Counted from the first letter of the stretch, positions 23,052 to 36,009 are shown. The stretch: DNA of 64,000 bases from Telmatactis stephensoni (GCA_029948255.1 JALIZF010001938.1:1423501-1487500), one strand, 5' to 3'. Notes: generated from the letters alone by a model not told the origin. Program-made: numbers and translations.

Positions 23052-25139
23052 AAAATGTTTTATTCCGTCCATAGTTAATAAAACCGAATTTTAAAGGTGT
23101 TTACAGCGAAACAACATGTACAATACCAACCGTCAGCCATCCTGTATCTGATATCCGACAAGACAATAATGTTCACTCAGCGTTTTTGAAACTGTACGAC
23201 AAGGTGTTGCTTTAGAACAGTGCTCAAATCATAGAACATCGAGAGAAGTATTTTCTTTTAGTTTTTGTATCTTCTCTTACAGCCTTTTTTACCGCTTGTA
23301 ATTCATTATTTATAGCACAAGTTAAACAGCGAGTCACCAATGTTTTATCGCACTAATTGGGTTTTTGACTAATTGTCATTCTTTTTGTTCTGTTGCTAGT
23401 GTTCGTTATTTTCACATCGATATTACCAGTAACACAGGTGTTACCAACTTCTTATTAAATCTCACAACAAAAGAATTTTCTCTTTTTTATTCAACCTCAA
23501 AATAATTTCATCACTGAACCACTTGAGCCAAATTCTGAATGTATGTTAAAAACAATTACTGGCATGGAGCATCGACTTCAGTCAAAATATCATGAAATAC
23601 GAAAATCAAGTTGAATAAACCCAAGCGTAATGACGTTTTGGCCCCTCTCGATACCAGAATCCTTTTCGAATAGCTTTTGTGTTCTAATTGAAATTATTTT
23701 ATTTATATTCTCGAAGGAATTAAATATTTGAATAACAAAGGTTCTTGAAAATGATTCGGGCATAGATCTAGAGAGGGGGGTCAGAACGTCATCGTGCTTG
23801 GGGCTTATTAAGTACTGATCTGTTTTCTACAAACAGCTGTGACTTGTTGAAATCAATGCCTAAAGGGAAAGTTTTTCTATTCATTAACTTAAAAACGAAA
23901 TCAAATTAATGCAAGGAGATCTATATGCTATTCTTCACTTACAAATATCTGTAAGATGTCAGTGTATTAAGATGAACGTCATAGGCGCATGAGCAGTACG
24001 TCTCATGAAATGAGCATATTCCATTATAAAATAAATGGGAAACACATGCATATAGGATGGGAGTCCCACATTGGCAACCCAGCACTGTAATTCTAAATAA
24101 CAACTGAAATGATATTCATTGAAACTTACAGAGCATTGAAACGAACGTGATCACGAAGGCGTTGTTTCCAAGGCGATGCGGCTATCGCAGAGCTTTGCGC
24201 TTGCTGAATATGGCAACGCGAATGCCTAATTTTTGATAGTAAAGGGGTTTACTTGCGAACAGCGCTTGTTAACCCCACAAATTTAACGAATAATAAGTTT
24301 GAGTTATAGTCTACTAGAATGAATCGCTCTTAAAATGAATAAAAATTGGTCGACAGGAAGATTTCTCTTTCGTTCAAAATGACGTTCTCAATGAAATTAT
24401 CCCTAGATATATATAGATATAGAAAACAATCGATATGATGTTTTTGCTTAAGTATCGTTCGTTCTGGCTTCGTTCTTTGTGAATCAAAATAAAAATGTCA
24501 TATTTGGAACATTTCTTGGCACATCACTGCGCTACGAGGTGCAATCGTAATTTCATTAGAACAAAAAAATCCTTTTATTCATACTCTACTCATGAGGTTA
24601 TTGGTGGTCTTTACTAGCCTTAAAGCATAAACTACCTGCCTGAATCTAGTTTACTGATCTAAAGCCTAATGACAAGAATTCTATCACATTGGTACAGTAT
24701 TTTATTCACGAGGCAGACATGAAACTCGAATGTTGAATAGCTACCTCGACTAGCTAATTAGCACTTTGTTTCATCCAAACAGGACAGCTGTGCTTTTGGC
24801 AACTAAGGGTTTTTTTTTTTTACTTTTTTCAATGTCATTGTGAATGTTTTAGTGGACAATCGAAGAAGATTTCGAATAATTTTTATGTGGGTCATCGGTC
24901 AAAACTCTATGCTATAGCTACTTAATTCATAATATCTGGTTTCATTTTGATTTTTTTCCAATGAATTGTTTGTATGTTATGGCTGGTATTGATATTCCAT
25001 GAGTTGTGTTTAACACCTAATTTCAGTACAGCGAGGGACTAGCGGAAGCTGACACTTTTTTTAAGAATCTTAATAACAAATGACAGCATGATTTATAACT
25101 GACAAAACCTTTCAGCTAATCTTTCACACGAATCCGTGA

Positions 25140-25216
25140 AATGAAATAACTTGAGAAGGATGGAAAAGAAAAGAAAGTAAACAAGAAAGAAAATAAAAGA
25201 ATGTAGACAAGAAACG

Positions 25217-25248
<32 letters not shown>

Positions 25249-25325
25249 TTGATCGAAGCCGGAAGAGGAAAGTTAAAGAAACAAAAACTAAAAGGAAAGG
25301 AGAGAAAAGAAAGGAAAAGAACAAA
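25140..25325. repeat. Purine-rich low-complexity tract
   Basis: About 180 bp of A/G-rich sequence with AAAGAAAAGAAA blocks and a long A run. It reads as a hydrophobic or basic frame only because of its composition. Confidence 0.6.
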
Positions 25326-26208
25326 TGGGCACCTAAAGGGATCACTAGTATGACTAATGGAAATAGATTCAGTGTTTGATTTGTTATTTCAATCATGTAT
25401 GGCGAATATTATTATTACATTGCATTGCATAGTGTGGAGAAATGATACCAGCCTCATAGATAGATGAATCAGGTTAATACAACTTTATTTAACAACTGAA
25501 TTTTACACTGAACTATGATTATATTTTACACCTATTTACGGCAATCAAACTGGAGTATAGTGACGTACAGGCTGATATACTTTTGACTGGCTTTCACTGG
25601 TCGGCAAACAAGCTATATGATCTGTTGAGAGCGAAAAAAAAATCATAAAATCATCCTGACTAATGTTAAAGGCAATCACGATAAAGGTAATGGTAATGGA
25701 AGCCAACTCGTGAAGCTCTTTTAATTCATAAAGTAGATTCCATGTAACTGGGAACATATTTCCAAGGGAACGGAGTAAGGCGTGACGTGCATGGCAGTGC
25801 TAAAGCAGTTGTCACGTGCATGGTAAGGCAGTTTCAAGACAGGAATATCGAATGTAGAAATTATGACACGGCCACTGCACGGCATTTGAGATTTTGTGCC
25901 ATTTCAAGTCCTTAACCTATATAAAATTCTCGCCAAAACGGCGTTCTCTCCCCAGTCTTTCCGCGGTATCGACGTTGCCGGTCCCGTTCCCGTCCGTTTT
26001 CGATTCTTGAAGTCCCTATTTCACAGTCTGTTCTAGAAATCTACCCTTGTTCCTATGATAGACTTGTTGCATTAACATTTTGGCTCAATTTGAACTCTTT
26101 AGTAAGGGCAGAGAAAGAGCTACTAGAGGAGGAATGGAAAGCAAAATGACGGAAAAACACGAATTAATGTCCTAATTTTGTTCTTTTAAGCCCCACATTA
26201 TTTTACCT

Positions 26209-29200
26209 TTAACAGGCATCGCAGGTTTTCTTGCAGTAAAACCCCTTCAACATGTGAGCAAGATATGATGAACCACAATAACCTTTAGCTTTCCATTGCT
26301 TGCAGTAGTAGTGAGAGTCAACACAATCAGTAGCTAAAATGATAATTAATCAATAATTATATAATTAATAATTAATAATTCAGTTGTATTATAATATTAG
26401 CTGTTTTTATAATACCGTCATCAGTTCTCAAAGACATATAAACTCAAGAAAACGATTATATCTTTGCTAATATATCATTTCTAGTCACCTGACAGTTCTT
26501 TCACTATTATAGTGTATGTATGACAACGTCTTTGAGAACGACTGGAGAACGACTGGAGAACGACTGGAGAACGACTGCGTCAGTAGGAAAATCCTTACTG
26601 AATACAGATTTTAGCATATTGGTAGGTGCATAATTGCGACAATGTCTCAGTCGAACATAAGTGTTAGTACATATCTTGGTATTGGTATATTTTCAGTGTT
26701 ATGAAAATTTAAATAGGTAAAAGAACCAGCCAGAAGAAGCATTTAATGGCTGCTGTTAGTCAAGTTTAGTTCAGCCAGGATCAGTTTCGTACATACTGCG
26801 TTTGAAAGCATTTGAAGACTTGTGCCATGCCAAAACTGTGCCTTTAAACAGCCGTAAAAACTTTTGATCCAAGAGCCTGTTAACTTGAAGATAGGGTAAC
26901 CCAAGCAGGAAGGCTTTTGTTTTTTCCCAGGAACACATTATACATCCTTCACAGTTAACTACACAGTTATACATCCTTCTCTAGGATAATAGGGTCTTCG
27001 TGTTATGTAGTCACGTGGTTATAAAGAGTCTGAATGTACTCACGTGGTTGTAAAGGGTCTAAATGTACTCACGTGGTTGTAAAAGGTCTAAATGTACTCA
27101 CGTGGTCGTAAAGGGTCTAAATGTACTCACGTGGTCGTAAAGGGTCTAAATGTACTCACGTGGTTGTAAAGAGTCTAAATGTAGTCACGTGGTTGTAAAG
27201 GGTCTAAATGTACTCACGTGGTCGTAAAGGGTCTAAATGTACTCACGTGGTTGTAAAGAGTCTAAATGTACTCACGTGGTTGTAAAGAGTCTAAATGTAC
27301 TCACGTGGTCGTAAAGGGTCTAAATGTACTCACGTGCTTGTAAAGGGTCTAAATGTACTCACGTGGTTGTATAAAGAGTCTAAATGTACTCACGTGGTTG
27401 TAAAGGGTCTGAACTCACGTTGTCGTAAGGGGTCTGAATGTACTCACGTGGTCGTAAGGGGTCTAAATGTACTCACGTGCTTGTAAAGGGTCTAAATGTA
27501 CTCACGTGGTCGTAAAGAGTCTAAATGTACTCACGTGGTTGTAAAGAGTCTAAATGTACTCACGTGGTTGTAAAGGGTCTAAATGTACTCACGTGCTTGT
27601 AAAGAGTCTAAATGTACTCACGTGGTTATAAAGAGTCTAAATGTACTCACGTGGTCGTAAAAGGTCTAAATGTACTCACGTGGTTGTAAGGGGTCTAAAT
27701 GTGCTCACGTGGTTGTAAAAGGTCTAAATGTACTCACGTGGTCGTAAGGGGTCTAAATGTACTCACGTGGTTGTAAAGGGTCTAAATGTACTCACGTGGT
27801 TGTAAAGGGCCTGAGTTCATTTTGCAGTTGATCCAGTCAATAAACGAACTTATCCTGGCAAAGACAGAGTAATGTTGTGAAGTACACTTATGGTCTCCCC
27901 AGCTTACAGCCCCTCGTAAAAACCACCGTCCATCTTTCTCTTGGCACACTAGTGGACCACCACTGTCACCATGGCAACCACTAATAGCAGTTTTCCCGTT
28001 GTAACCAGCACAAATCATTGTGAATGGGTCGACCTTCCTTAGAGCACTGTTCACCTTCACGCACTGTTCATCAGGTACAAGCGGCAACCTAGCTTGTTGC
28101 AGGATATTAGCGTGAGGACCACCGTACTCTTTCATACCCCAACCTGTTGACAAACCAAAACCATTCGTTTGCTAAACAATACTACTGCCTATTTCCATTT
28201 TCTATCATCTTTTGTTTCCGGGTTTGTTTTTAGACTTTAAGATAGCTCCATATAATTTAGCACGCGCGCGCGCAAGTTCATGATCATGCGCAACACTGGA
28301 ACTTGAAGACATCAGTTTTAGTGACGTCATGCCGCGCAGGCGAACCTTCTGGGAAGAAACTCCAAAATTACACGGTAAAATATTGTCATAATTTTACAAT
28401 GTTTTTGTAGTATAGAGCTACAGTAATTGACATAATCAGTGAAAAAAATTGGCATAATTTTTATTTTTAGAAATTGATATTTTGAAATATTTTTAATTCT
28501 GTAGTGCAGAATTTTTTGGTTCTTTGTTAAATGAAAGGCGAAGAATAGAACTTCTATAAAAATGAGCTGAAAAAAAGATTCACCATGGAAAAATTCGTTG
28601 ATTCTATTGGAAAAATGACCGTCGTTGAAGATGGTGCGGCGTTGTTATGGTAACCTTTCTAGTGACCATTTTCATATCAAACGGTTCCCTGACTTGTGGT
28701 CTGTCATAGGGCGGTTGGTCGAAAGGGTGTCAACGTATACACGTATTAGCTATAATACGCTGTTTCCTATTGGTACAAATGCCTTTAAAACTACATGTTT
28801 AAAGTCGGTTTATCTCATCACTTCCATGGTGGAACCATGTAGCTAGGAAGGAACCAAATTTTGTCGTTGGTACCGTTTGCCATAAAAAAAAAAGGAAAAG
28901 CGAACATGAAAATCGGTGTCTTTGTGATGACGTCGTCAATGATGAAATAATAATACTTACCTGTAACAAAACAGGTTTGATCGTGATCGACCGGTTGATA
29001 TTGCGTTGGTAGACAGACCGGGTGAATCTTGTTGGAGATGATCGCGGGCGCAGCCAGTTTCATCAAAGCAATGTCATACCCATAATCCTCAGTGAAGAAC
29101 CTGCTATGAATGTGGACGAGTTTGACTGGCAGCTCTAATTCACCAGGGTCTTTCTTTGATCGGTCATGTTCACCTACAATATTGAGAAATATAGAGTTAT

Positions 29201-32200
29201 AAAAACCGAACTTGAAACATGCAGTGACGGATCCAGGGGGTCCCATGGGTTCCATGAACCCCGCCTTGAGGGTTTTAAGCCATTATTTGTCAAACATCGT
29301 CCAAAGAGTAGAGTATTATACACAGCTGACTTTAAGGAACGGAACCCCCCTTGGAAAAATCCTGGATCCGCTACTGACATGAATCCATGAAATTAAACTT
29401 TGAAAACATGAAATCAAAAAGGAGGTTAATAGTGTAATTACACAGATATACTGAAGATAATGAAGATACATTTTTTATAATTCAATTAATCCATCATTAC
29501 CTAGCCTTATCCTGTATATTTTTGGGTCGATGCTTTGAAATACACAATGTGCAGCAGTAACGACCCAAAAAGGGTTGATAAGCGTCCCACCACATCGATG
29601 TACGAACGCGTTTTTATCTTTATTCAACATCAAAATTTCAGCCTGCCATGGCCAAGCACCTGGGGCAGCATTACTACCTCCAATAATACGTAACATGGGC
29701 GGCCTTACTCCACACATGGACCGCGGGGCTAGAAAGAAAGAAAAATGATGCAGTAAACTTAATAAAAGGGGTTAAAAGAAATAATTAAGCAATGTAAAAC
29801 GCGCACGAGACTCTGTACTGTAAAATACTTGGAATTAACATGATGGAAGTTGTAAAGCCCAAGAGTAGCAACAAAAGGTTAGGAAGCTGAGGAGTGTTCC
29901 TACACCTAACTAGGCCCTCTTCTTGTGTAGGCGTGCGCAGTAAGAGTAGAGATAATTTCGTATGACTAGACAAAAGTCCTTGTCGTACCACGTCGTTGAT
30001 TCGTGATGAGGCTGAGCGTTGTGTGCATGGACTGGTTCAGACATCAACTTTGACCAATCAAAGTAGCTAAATCAAAGCGCTGATATACGCCACGGTACGT
30101 TTTTATAGTTAAGTGGAATCTCCAATTGAAGCAGCACATAGTTCTCTAACATTTCATTTATAGATCTGCTTCATTCCCAACCCTCGTATTAGAGTGAACT
30201 GCGTAGGGTAATTACCTTCAACTCGAACCATACAGGCTCTGACTCCTCCCGGGTTTGTATGTACTTATGTATCGAATGCAAATATGGCGCCCACTAATTG
30301 TTCTGGACTGACTAGCCTCGTGTTCAAGGGAGAACACAAAAGCGTTTTCGCGCAAATGAGAGGCTAGTCAGTCGTGAAACAATAGTTATTCAAATTAGAC
30401 GCCATATTTGCATTCGGTGTATTACAAGTAATGAGGAACGTTATTGAAAGTGAGAAGAGGAGATCAAGAAAATAATGGAAAGGTGTTTTTTTCTCATTCA
30501 GGCAACATTCACTGTTATTCGACATATTCTTACAAATCCAAGTTCATGAGCCACTAAAAGGAATTGTCGAACTGAAATGAATACCATAACGATCAGAATA
30601 TCAGAGAGCTTTGCAGTATTCAGTCAATTTTAGAATTAAAATTACTGTTGTCTTCCCTATTATTATATACTTAAAGGATATTGTGAGATTATTGACATTG
30701 AATGAAATTAAGAACATTTTGGTCAACTTTGTTACGTGTTTTATAACTGCTTTCTTTGTTTTCGGTAGTGAACTTGATCAAAAACTGGGTCTGGTGGAGT
30801 ATGAACAAAATATCTATCCAAAGCCCAGTTCAACCGGCAAAGTCCGCTTTATCTGATGGATGAAAACCAAACATCGGCAAGTGACCCTTTCATCTTTTAA
30901 ATTTTCTGTTTGTTTTTAACTTCATTTAATGGATAAACAGTATAAAGTCGATAAAAATTGCGTTTGGTTAAACTGAAATATATCATCGTTTAAGGCTTAA
31001 TTATATCAGAATTATTTTCATTTAATCACGTTTACCTTCATGATTCTACAATTAAACGTTCATTATCACTTTAGCGTGAAAACTTTCATTAAGAGTTCAA
31101 ATAAAACGGAACAAATTGCAATAAAACATCAGGATATAACACTTTGACGTTAAAATCCCAACAATGTCAGGAGTTACACTACCTTCGTTGTGTTCTAGTT
31201 GGTAAACGAAAATAGAACGGACTCGGCCGACACCATGAATGCATTGTGATGACTTGCCGTCCTTATCGTAACCATGACCGTCTTTACTAGCCCAACACTC
31301 GCCATAAAATTCAATACCAAAATACTGATATCCCTTGCTGCCGGCGAGCTTTGCGCACATGGATACAACGTTATGGAAGTCGTTCCATTGATTGATTGAT
31401 GATCGCAAGTTTGCTAGTAGTTTGGGCAGTGGACGTGGATGTCGAAGAGAGTCTTTGTAGCAACCAATAGATTTATAACTAACACGGCTGTGTAGAACTA
31501 GAACAAAACAGTTAGTATCTAACTGTAACAATGAGACACAAGCGACAAGAAGGACTCGACAGGACGAAAACAGAAACTAGTTACAACACTAGGCACTCGT
31601 GAAAGTCTTCTTTTGTGTAGAGACACTTTAAAAGCTTTTAATTCTTATAAAAAAACTTAACCCCATCAGTTTAATCTCTTTTTCTCTACTGTTGTCACTC
31701 CTAATCTTGGTAAAAACGTGCGACTGTCACACTAAGAATTAAAGCCAACGCATTTTCATAGCTTGTGCAGGAAAAACGTCCAACGAAGGATTATTAATTG
31801 TCAGAGTGAGCCCGTTAAGGTTATAATTCAAATCAAACTATGTTCAAATGTTGGCTTGTATTACAGGACATTTTAACATTTACTAGTAAAATAACTTTTC
31901 TTTTTTGTTAGTTTGTTTATTTTGCTTTATTTTGTTTTTATTTTTAGTTTCATTATCTTTTTTGAGAAACAGATATCACACAAAAAATGTAATTACTAAA
32001 CAAGAACAAGACTGATAATCAAACTGGGTATTGGTATCAAATTAAAGTAACGACTGTAGAAAAAGATTCGTTAAAATTTCAACATTTACTCTTGCATTGA
32101 AGCTCAACCGATCAGTTCAATTCAAATAGCAAACTTTTTGATAACGAAAATTATAAAACATATTACTATTCTCCAGTTTAGATAGTTCTACAAATTATTT

Positions 32201-32419
32201 TGAATACTGTAAATTTGGGAAAAACGTCGTCAGGGAACCGGCCAAGGGGAGTGAGGAAACAGCGACGTTTTCTAGTGATTTTCTGATCGTTAATCACAAA
32301 ATAGGCCTATCCCAGTATGGTTTAAATGCAATATTAACAAATCAGTTACCTGAAGACACTGTACTGAACAAGACTACCGTCACAAGCCAAACTAGCGAAC
32401 ATCGATGAACGTTCATCAT
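26209..32419 (-). CDS. Secreted S1 serine protease with N-terminal Cys-rich module and C-terminal ShKT domain
   Basis: Six exons (32350-32419, 31183-31497, 29501-29728, 28961-29173, 27796-28143, 26209-26333), all joined in phase 1, give 432 residues. A signal peptide ([19 protein letters not shown]) is followed by a cysteine-rich module (about 24-128, GCYKD, YGECW). A propeptide with CGVRP follows, and activation occurs after R142 (IIGG at 143-146). The catalytic triad is H189 (TAAHC), D238 (YDIALMKL) and S336 (GDSGGP). The S1-pocket residue at position 189 (chymotrypsin numbering) is Ser and 190 is Gly, so the specificity is chymotrypsin- or elastase-like rather than trypsin-like. The last exon encodes a six-cysteine ShKT domain (394-432, CKKTCDAC then stop). 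The exon-5 donor, CCAC/GTGAGT, lies in the first unit of a minisatellite. If that donor is not used, translation ends at 27782 without ShKT. Probably secreted, perhaps digestive. Confidence 0.85.
26533..26580. repeat. 13-bp tandem repeat
   Basis: GAGAACGACTGGA is repeated about three and a half times within intron 5 of the protease gene. Confidence 0.8.
27000..27812. repeat. 29-bp minisatellite carrying splice-donor and E-box motifs
   Basis: About 27 units, each with TCTAAATGTACTCACGTGG followed by TTGTAAAGGG or variants (GTCGTAAGGG, GTGCTTGTAA). On the minus strand most units contain CCAC/GTGAGTAC, a consensus 5' splice site, and nearly every unit carries the palindrome CACGTG. The unit nearest exon 5 supplies the donor used in the protease model. 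Confidence 0.92.
29221..29376. mobile_element. Inverted-repeat element in protease intron 3
   Basis: Ends GCAGTGACGGATCCAGG and CCTGGATCCGCTACTG are inverted copies. The interior has CCATGAACCCCGCC and GGAACCCCCCTTGG. About 156 bp, no frame. Confidence 0.65.
30272..30417. mobile_element. Inverted-repeat element in protease intron 2
   Basis: GAATGCAAATATGGCG at the left is inverted as CGCCATATTTGCATTC at the right. An inner pair (GACTGACTAGCCTC and GAGGCTAGTCAGTC) lies inside it. About 146 bp. Confidence 0.75.
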
Positions 32420-32462
32420 GGATGTTACATGGACGACTAACGGCTCTTTTCTTGCGTCAGTA

Positions 32463-32486
32463 TCATATATAGGACCTGTATATAAT
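32463..32486 (-). promoter_or_regulatory. Possible TATA box of the ShKT protease gene
   Basis: Two minus-strand TATA-like motifs (TTATATA and TATATATG) lie about 45-65 bp upstream of the start codon. This is consistent with a short 5' UTR. It is a motif match only. Confidence 0.3.
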
Positions 32487-33771
32487 GACCGTTTGGGTGG
32501 TGCGCCTAAATAAATGAGTTTGTTAAACAAACACTCGTTTGTTACCATGGAAACCAACAACATTGCTGATGTGATGATGAGCCGTTTTGAGTTGAAAATG
32601 AATTCACAAGTTTCTTCCGTTCTTAGAATCCTTGTTTGAATTAGAGTTGTTATCTGTGCTGAATTTGTATTGAACTCAGTCAAGTCAGCTCGAACGGAAA
32701 CCTGATGGCAAGACAGAATGTCAAAATGTGTCGCATTGGTGCAATGTTATCATTTCAGGACAACTACAAAAACAATTTAAAAACTGAATACAAGTATAGC
32801 AGCAAAACGTCATCAGCTTTAAGATGAGCAACAAAGCCGTTGTCGACGGTTGGAGTTGCCGTTTTGCTATCACTGATTTTGATTGTTAAATTTTATTGCT
32901 TTTGAAAGGTTTATGGGACTATTGATATAATAATGATTGGATCACAATATGAGTATGTCATTAAGATCACCCCTGTTTACAGAGACTCCATTCATAAGCG
33001 AGTCATGTTTACTTTAAGCTGTAAAGTACCCGAAGAATTTACATTACTGAGATTATAATCGTAGCTTAGGAAGATGTATAGATTTGATCACGCATATATT
33101 TATCCGAAGCTCTGATTTCTGATCCAAACATTTTCGAATTTCATCATAATTCCATCAACGTTTTACACTGATCCCATTATTATATCTGTTGTTTTCAAAT
33201 TTGAAATGAAGGCCAGTTGTCCCTGTAGATAAAGGGCAAATCTTTTGTTTTTGTCCTCAGGGACAATTTAACGTAGGTTTCTTATTCATGGCAAGATGTA
33301 CTATACTTCACTCACTGTTTAGATCTACTAGTTCTTTACTGAATATTTCAGAGGGACCATTGAAGAATGTTCTTTGAAAACTAAGCGCGTTCTGGCTATA
33401 GTAACGTCACGTACCTTGATGGGGGAATGGTAAACCCGCCCACGAATTGTCTGTGCTAACTGCATATCTAATCATAAACTGTAAATGTTCAGTCTCGACT
33501 TCTTTTTCTTTCTCTTTTTCTGTCCTTTCTTTATTCGTCCTTACTTTCAGGATATCTTTTATTTTATTTGTAGATCAAGAAATAAGACAAACGTTTTCAC
33601 AAAATAATAGTCATGAATTTTTTGGAGTTCAGTTTATGTAACGTCACTTCTATTGTTCACGATTGAGCTTTTTCAATCAGTGCTTTCCCCTCATACAGGT
33701 AAGGAAAAAGGCCGTATTGTGTATAAAACGCCTTTGTGGGTAAAGATGGGAAGAAGATAGGAGCGTTGAGG

Positions 33772-33912
33772 GCACAGCACAGCACAGCACAGCACAGCAC
33801 AGCACAGCACAGCACAGCACAGCACAGCACAGCACAGCACAGCACAGCACAGCACAGTACAGTACCGACAGTACAGTACAATACAGTACAACACACTATG
33901 AGCACAGTACAG
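33772..33912. repeat. (GCACA)n pentanucleotide microsatellite
   Basis: About seventeen CAGCA units followed by degenerate CAGTA and CAATA units. In 32420-34030 nothing else could be assigned. Confidence 0.95.
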
Positions 33913-34162
33913 TACGTATTATCACAAAGTTTTGATTTTCTTCAAGTTTTGATAAATCATCTGTTTATTTGCGCATTATTCACTATTCATTCAGTGATCT
34001 GATAATCACGGACCATTCTGGATCGTTGTTTTAACATTTTTTGCAGGTCTTTGCACACATTCCACTGATTTGTGCATTGCCACACTGACCGGCAAGGAAG
34101 GAACAGAGACCATTCGTGTCACTACATGCTGTAGATAAAACAAAATGTAAATAAAAACGTCA

Positions 34163-34206
34163 CTACTGAGCAAGGAAGGAAGAGAAACGATTGGAGTCAT
34201 CACATC
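34163..34206 (-). pseudogene. Orphan half of a ShKT exon
   Basis: After a good acceptor (TTGCAG) the minus strand reads CDDSNRFSSFLAQ then TAG. This matches the first third of the ShKT exon 35 bp further downstream on that strand, with the second cysteine already changed to Ser. It is a truncated exon duplicate. If spliced in it would end the protein without a complete ShKT. Confidence 0.6.
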
Positions 34207-35212
34207 CTGCAACATGTAACTGACTGATACAGACTTTTAAAAACATCCTAATTTTTTCTATTTTCTTCTCCAAAGGAAGAAAGAGTTTCGCAAAGTTGGT
34301 TTGTCCAAACAAGGGTTGCTTAGGTACCTCTGTTGTTGTTTGGCTATATAGTCCCATACTGATTTTTTTTTTTTTTTTTTTTTTTTAAAGCCTCCCGTAT
34401 CCAAGTTTTAAGCCTCCCATATCCAAGTCTCCCATATTACAAGTTTTCCCTTTCATAGTTTCAAAAACTGCATGAGATCAAAAATACCTGGAGGTCCTGG
34501 TGGTGGTCCGGGGGGTGGTGGTGGTAGACCACCTCCTCCGCCTCCTATAACAAAAATAAGAGTCATAAACAAAGACTTGTTAAAGCAACATCCGGGCAAC
34601 AGCGACTGATTCAGATCAGTCTGTCGGTCTGACTGCGTATCCGTTGCATCGTCAAGTACTTATTTACTTTGAAATCATTCACGTTTTAAGTTTTGTATTT
34701 TTTATTTGATCGCTTCGATTCGCCACAAAACATGGAAGGAAAAAGTGACAGAACATGAGCCGCAACTGCCTCACTATACCCCTATTGTATCAGTTATGCG
34801 TTTTCATCTTGCAACCACTCTTATAATACTTTGGTATTTTACTATTGTAGAAGGGCGGTGCCTCGACTGATTATGTCCTTTTCGGGCCTCACTTTTAACC
34901 TTAGTTTTTCGTTTCCTTTATCTTGGTATTATTATTATTCAATGTTAAAGATACCCATTCATTCTGAAACAGTCAAACCTATCTGTTTCCGTTTGTAATA
35001 CGAACAAGACAGGTAGCTTATTTGAATAATCCCGCAACATTTAAAATTCTTTTCGGTGAAGGCATACTTACCACACTGGTCAGTTTTGATGGGTAGAGGT
35101 CCCTTTAGAAGATCAAGTACGATTGGGAAGATTGGCTGATTACCAAGGGCAATACCACATTGCAGTTGAATCTAAACAACAAAACCGTCGTGCATTCTTG
35201 CATCAAACTTTA

Positions 35213-35480
35213 AACCTGTATACAACTTTTGCACAAACATTGACCCTTTCAAAATTATCGGACCTAGAAGCTGAAACCGCAATGGCTCCTGGGTACACTA
35301 GTAATATATGAATCAGTCATGTATTTTATCTATGAATTCGCTACCTAATTACATCGTCTTATTTGTCTCGGTCACTGCTTGAAACGTCCACGTGCATGCG
35401 CATCTTTAAAATCATCTAAACAACAGATTTCCCAGTGTTCATTTCGGTCTCGGCTTCTGTTTTAAGGTCAACATTTGTGG
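35213..35480. mobile_element. Dispersed element (family of 63078 and 63355)
   Basis: It begins TTTTGCACAAACATTGACCC and ends AAGGTCAACATTTGTGG, so the termini are inverted. The interior, with GAAACCGCAATGGCTCCTGG, matches the two copies near the right end of the window. Confidence 0.65.
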
Positions 35481-36009
35481 CGCGCACTGTGTTCACTTAC
35501 CACCACATTTAGTTTGCCATTTCCTGGTCTCATTTTAACCATGACAAAAACACCTCCTCGCAGTGGACCAAAACCGTTTTCAAGTCCTGGAATTGGGATG
35601 GTCTGGTCTGATGGGAATGTGTGCTTAAAACCCAAGCCAAATGGTTGAACCTGAAAATATAACAAAATTCCATCGACTGTAATTCAATATGTCATTTGTG
35701 CATGTTACGTAAATGTCTCTACAATGGTTATCCAACATGACATAATTTTGGGAAATCAAAACGTTTGAATAAATGATTAATGACATTTACAAATTCATAA
35801 TCCTTCAAAGTGAGAAGTACAAATTTTGTGAGTCAAATCATAATAATTTTGATGTTTGTTTGCACTTCAGTATCAATAACATGTTTTTTTTTTGTTCTTG
35901 AAAGAACAAAGGCATACATATATTCGATTATACTTCATAGCAAGTCAACAGATATCAAGAATAACTAAATTGCGCGCTATAGTTTATCAATTAGACAACA
36001 GAAAGCCGC

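Noticed and set aside
22806..23078. Repetitive LPSF or KERK frames
   Set aside because: Translation of the TTCC/TTCT microsatellite.
27782..27795. TAG at 27782 as the sole end of the protease
   Set aside because: It lies in a minisatellite unit right after a consensus donor in the conserved phase. A ShKT exon in the matching phase follows. It is kept only as an alternative end.
33657..34002. CCAVL and QHSTA repeat frames
   Set aside because: Translation of the GCACA microsatellite.
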